A stretch of DNA of 46,979 nt from Deltaproteobacteria bacterium (lineage in GTDB: Bacteria > Desulfobacterota > Binatia > UBA12015), in assembly GCA_029262355.1 (NCBI GenBank), contig JAJCZO010000126.1:1-46979 (forward strand), written 5' to 3'. The notes beneath the pieces were generated by a model. It ran no database searches. It saw only the letters and a list, made by a program, of their open reading frames with translations, and was not told where the DNA came from. A program made the position numbers and the translations under genes. Each line of letters begins with the position of its first letter. The first letter of the stretch is position 1. Positions 44,532 to 46,979 of the stretch are shown here, piece by piece.

Positions 44532-45805
44532 TGTGGAGACGCGCTCTTGGCGGCGGCCGACACGCGACCGATCCAGTCGTGGTAGTTCCCGTCGTACTCA
44601 GCGGCCGCTTGTTGCTCGCGGACGTGAGCCATCAGCGACTCGAGGTCGGCGCGTGGACTTGCGTCTTCGCCAAGAAGCTCGGCAAGGAACTCGGCGACCT
44701 GTCGGCTGTGCTTGCGCGAGGCCACCAGATTGCCCTTGCCGGTGACGACGTTGCCGCAGCCGAAAACGTTGTCGAATGTGGTGACGCGGCCGTGCTCTTT
44801 GTCATCGAGCCGAATGAACTCGCCGTCCATCGGGAGACCCTTGATGGGCATCGGGATCGAGCCGATCGAGGAGATCACCATGGGCGCCTCGACGTTCTGA
44901 ATCTCTCCGGGGACCACGACGGCATGGCCGTCCTCGCCGATCTTGGTGCGCGCGAAGCGCAGACCGTCCAACATGTCGCCGTGTGTGAGAAGGCCGATGG
45001 GACTCCAGAGTTGATCGACCGAGAAGAGGTACTTTCGTTGTGCCTTCTCGAGAATGCGTCGTCGGACCGATTCGACTTTTGCGATCTGCTCTGGTGTGGC
45101 ACCCGGGGGTGCTTCTGCCAGCGGCATGTCCTCGATCCGGCGGCGGTAGTACAGCGTGCAGCCCTTGAGGCCGAGATCTTCCCACTTCAGCCCGTGCTTT
45201 TGCAGAGTGGTCGGAATTCCGTCGACCTCCATCTCGAAGAGGTCTTGCTCGATGCCGCGTTCCGTCAGCTTTTGACAGGTTGTCTTGAGCTGCAGGACCT
45301 TCGCAACATCGATGGAAGCGAGGCCGCCACCGACCACGGCCGTTCCGTCGTGGATGGGGTAGGAGGGGCCGTCGTAGGTGGCCTCGGTGTGGTGGTTGAA
45401 CCAGTAGATGAACGGGTTCTGGTACACGAGGCCGCGGTTGATGTAGGCATCCGCGCCAGAGACGGGGAGCGCCCGGTCGCGCCACGCGCCATTGGCGAGG
45501 ATGACCAAGTCGAAGCCCCATTCGTTCAGGAGCTGATCGAAAGAGACCTCGCGACCGATGCCGGTGCGCGGGATGAAGTGCACGCCTTCTCGCGTGAGCT
45601 TCGAGTCGATTAGGCCGTATTCCTTCTCGCGAAGCGCTTCATGCCACGCGGGGAGCCCGTCTTCGACCTTCCCGTAGGGGCGGTCGTTTTGCTCGAAGAC
45701 GACGCACAGGGCGCCTTCTGCGGCGAGGCGATCAGCCGCCTCCGCGCCGGCCGTCGCGCCGCCGATGATGGCGATATGGGCGCGGTATGCTGCACCTTCG
45801 GACAT
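44528..45805 (-). CDS. FAD-dependent NAD(P) oxidoreductase, adrenodoxin/ferredoxin reductase-like
   Basis: A 425-residue flavoprotein. The dinucleotide motif IAIIGGATAGAEAADRLAAE opens the protein, with FEQNDRPYGKVEDG just after, as in adrenodoxin reductases and the GltD family. LVILANGAWRDRALPVSG lies near the middle, a second nucleotide motif is AVVGGGLASIDVAKVLQL, and the FAD-closing segment is NVFGCGNVVTGKGNLVASRK. There are no iron-sulfur cysteines. It should pass electrons from NADPH to a ferredoxin, but none is in the window. The first Gly motif is GGATAG rather than GxGxxG. ATG at 45805 is used; a GTG seven codons upstream is possible. Coupled with the MBL hydrolase downstream. Confidence 0.85.
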   Translation of the reverse strand: MSEGAAYRAHIAIIGGATAGAEAADRLAAEGALCVVFEQNDRPYGKVEDGLPAWHEALREKEYGLIDSKLTREGVHFIPRTGIGREVSFDQLLNEWGFDLVILANGAWRDRALPVSGADAYINRGLVYQNPFIYWFNHHTEATYDGPSYPIHDGTAVVGGGLASIDVAKVLQLKTTCQKLTERGIEQDLFEMEVDGIPTTLQKHGLKWEDLGLKGCTLYYRRRIEDMPLAEAPPGATPEQIAKVESVRRRILEKAQRKYLFSVDQLWSPIGLLTHGDMLDGLRFARTKIGEDGHAVVVPGEIQNVEAPMVISSIGSIPMPIKGLPMDGEFIRLDDKEHGRVTTFDNVFGCGNVVTGKGNLVASRKHSRQVAEFLAELLGEDASPRADLESLMAHVREQQAAAEYDGNYHDWIGRVSAAAKSASPQ

Positions 45806-45963
45806 GATGAAAAGTGGGCTGCGCACGGGGCCGCGCGCCCCATTCGCCTAGCGGGTGAGGCCCGGATTCGCAAGGAAAGCTCGATCCATCGGGCTCGGAG
45901 CCTGTGGGAAGTCGGGTGCCCGAAGGATTTGTCTCCCGGCGCTACGTCTGCTCTGGCCTGGAC

Positions 45964-46979
45964 ATGGCCGTGAACGTCTTGCGTGCGTCGGAGCGGCTCG
46001 GGGCACCCGTCTTTTGGGCGGCAGCTCTCGTTGTAGTGTTCGTCGGGCTGGGTACGCCGAGCTTGCGCGGCTCGGAGGATCGTTTCGCCGAGATCGCTCG
46101 CGAGATGACCCTCCACCGAGATTACTTCCATCCGACGCTGAATGGCGAGTCGCACTTTCACAAACCATTGCTCAGCTATTGGTCGATCGTCGCGTCACGG
46201 TGGCTTGAGCGTGGCTCGAGTGAGATGTCGGCGCGGCTACCGAGTGCGATCGCTGCCTTGATCGCACTGGCCGCGACCGTTCGACTTGGCACAACCGTGT
46301 GGAGTCCGGCTGTCGGGCGGCTTGCGGGATGGGTTCTTCTCTCGAGTTACGGATTTCTTCTGTGGTCGCGCACGGCTGCGGCCGACATGGAGAATCTCGC
46401 GGCGGTGGTCCTCGCGGTGGCGTGGTTTCGGTCCCGTGAGGATCGACCGGGCTGGTTGCTGTACTCCGTCTTCGCGTTGATCTGCGCGGTCGGCGCGCAA
46501 GCCAAGGGCCTCGCGCCCATCGCGATCCCGGCTCTCGTTCTGGTGGCGCACTTGTGGCGCTACGAACGATGGCGCGACCACTTGCGCGGCGGCCCGTTGG
46601 TGGCCGCTGCTCTCTTGGGCCTCGCTGCGTATCTGGCTCCTCTCGTGTGGGCGGAAGCGAGTCGCGGCGTGGATCGCTCGGTGATCGACTCGGTGTTTTC
46701 CGGGGATCCGGAGAGCGGTCTCTACATGGTGTTTCAAGAGAACCTCAGGCGCTTCTACGCACCCCACGACCATCGGGGGCCGGTGTACACCTACGTGCTC
46801 GCCCTTCCCGTGTTGCTCCTTCCGTGGGCGCTGGTATTCGTCGCTGCGCTGGTCGATTGCGTGCGTGATCGGGTTCGGCTGGATCCCGAAACCCGGTGGC
46901 TCCTCTGGTCCATCGCGCTGATTTTCGCGGTGTTCACCGTGTCGGGATCGCGCCGGTCGTACTACGTCCTGCCGATCCT
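45964..46979 (+). CDS. ArnT/PMT-like GT-C glycosyltransferase (N-terminal part)
   Basis: The frame runs off the right edge after 338 codons. It is an integral membrane protein. Helix 1 is VFWAAALVVVFVGLG, then the periplasmic loop LRGSEDRFAEIAREM and LNGESHFHKPLLSYW, the signature of ArnT-like and dolichyl-phosphate-mannose mannosyltransferases, with the catalytic acidic residue in the SEDRFAEIA segment. Further helices follow, and loop WSRTAAADMENL and QAKGLAPIAIPALVL are also family-like. It probably moves a sugar from a polyprenyl-phosphate carrier onto an envelope acceptor. The ATG at 45964 lacks a good ribosome binding site; a GTG about 15 codons upstream (CGG-GTG-CCC context) is an alternative. 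Divergent from the flavoprotein. Confidence 0.88.
   Translation, partial: MAVNVLRASERLGAPVFWAAALVVVFVGLGTPSLRGSEDRFAEIAREMTLHRDYFHPTLNGESHFHKPLLSYWSIVASRWLERGSSEMSARLPSAIAALIALAATVRLGTTVWSPAVGRLAGWVLLSSYGFLLWSRTAAADMENLAAVVLAVAWFRSREDRPGWLLYSVFALICAVGAQAKGLAPIAIPALVLVAHLWRYERWRDHLRGGPLVAAALLGLAAYLAPLVWAEASRGVDRSVIDSVFSGDPESGLYMVFQENLRRFYAPHDHRGPVYTYVLALPVLLLPWALVFVAALVDCVRDRVRLDPETRWLLWSIALIFAVFTVSGSRRSYYVLPI

Overview
This is a 47-kb window of GC-rich DNA packed almost edge to edge with genes on both strands. Lipoprotein signal peptides, a SurA-type periplasmic isomerase beside pdxA, an RpoD-type sigma factor, a bacterial ProS with an editing insert and an NADPH-type GltBD point to a Gram-negative bacterium. 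The mix (archaeal/fungal-type aspartate-semialdehyde dehydrogenase, flavin-dependent luciferase-like oxidoreductase, thiolase, ferritin-like diiron oxygenase) would suit an environmental deltaproteobacterial-grade lineage such as Myxococcota, Desulfobacterota or Binatota. That placement is inference; no rRNA or tRNA gene is visible to settle it. There is no prophage, insertion sequence, CRISPR array or tRNA.

Layout. 1-5 kb, minus strand: start of an amidohydrolase, a SHOCT-like/ferritin-like protein, clpA and clpS (ATGA overlap) and asd. 5.1-7.6 kb: a luciferase-like flavin oxidoreductase, a PadR regulator and a convergent LysR regulator. 7.6-8.1 kb is gene-free but rich in dyads. 8.1-17.1 kb, minus strand: histidine kinase, then proS-pyrF-M16-M16 joined by 4-nt overlaps, then rpoD with a histone-H1-like N-terminal tail and a 65-codon gene. 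17.1-23.1 kb: thioesterase, PQQ-type sugar dehydrogenase lipoprotein, DsbA-like lipoprotein, GT2, a polytopic membrane protein and a glycerophosphodiesterase. 23.1-25.1 kb: a FadR-class GntR regulator in an operon with a diiron oxygenase, preceded by four dyads. 25-28 kb: secreted propeller protein, O-methyltransferase, and a HAD-NUDIX pair. 28.0-28.2 kb: a 36-bp tandem repeat in which each unit carries an in-phase Shine-Dalgarno/ATG for the HAD gene. 28.2-34 kb: surA-like, pdxA, response regulator, thiolase and a sulfatase-fold protein. 34.1-40.7 kb: lrp-gltB-gltD. 40.7-47 kb: small Cys-rich protein, tandem glycosyltransferase, MBL hydrolase plus adrenodoxin-reductase-like flavoprotein, and the start of an ArnT-like glycosyltransferase.

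Most genes are housekeeping: proteolysis (ClpAS), lysine/threonine/methionine precursors (asd), pyrimidine (pyrF), vitamin B6 (pdxA), ammonia assimilation (gltBD), tRNA charging (proS) and transcription (rpoD). The less ordinary parts are the HAD start-site repeat array, the operator-rich GntR/diiron-oxygenase operon, the basic tail on RpoD, the structured 7.6-8.1 kb gap, and the thioesterase whose reading frame runs past its only canonical start codon.
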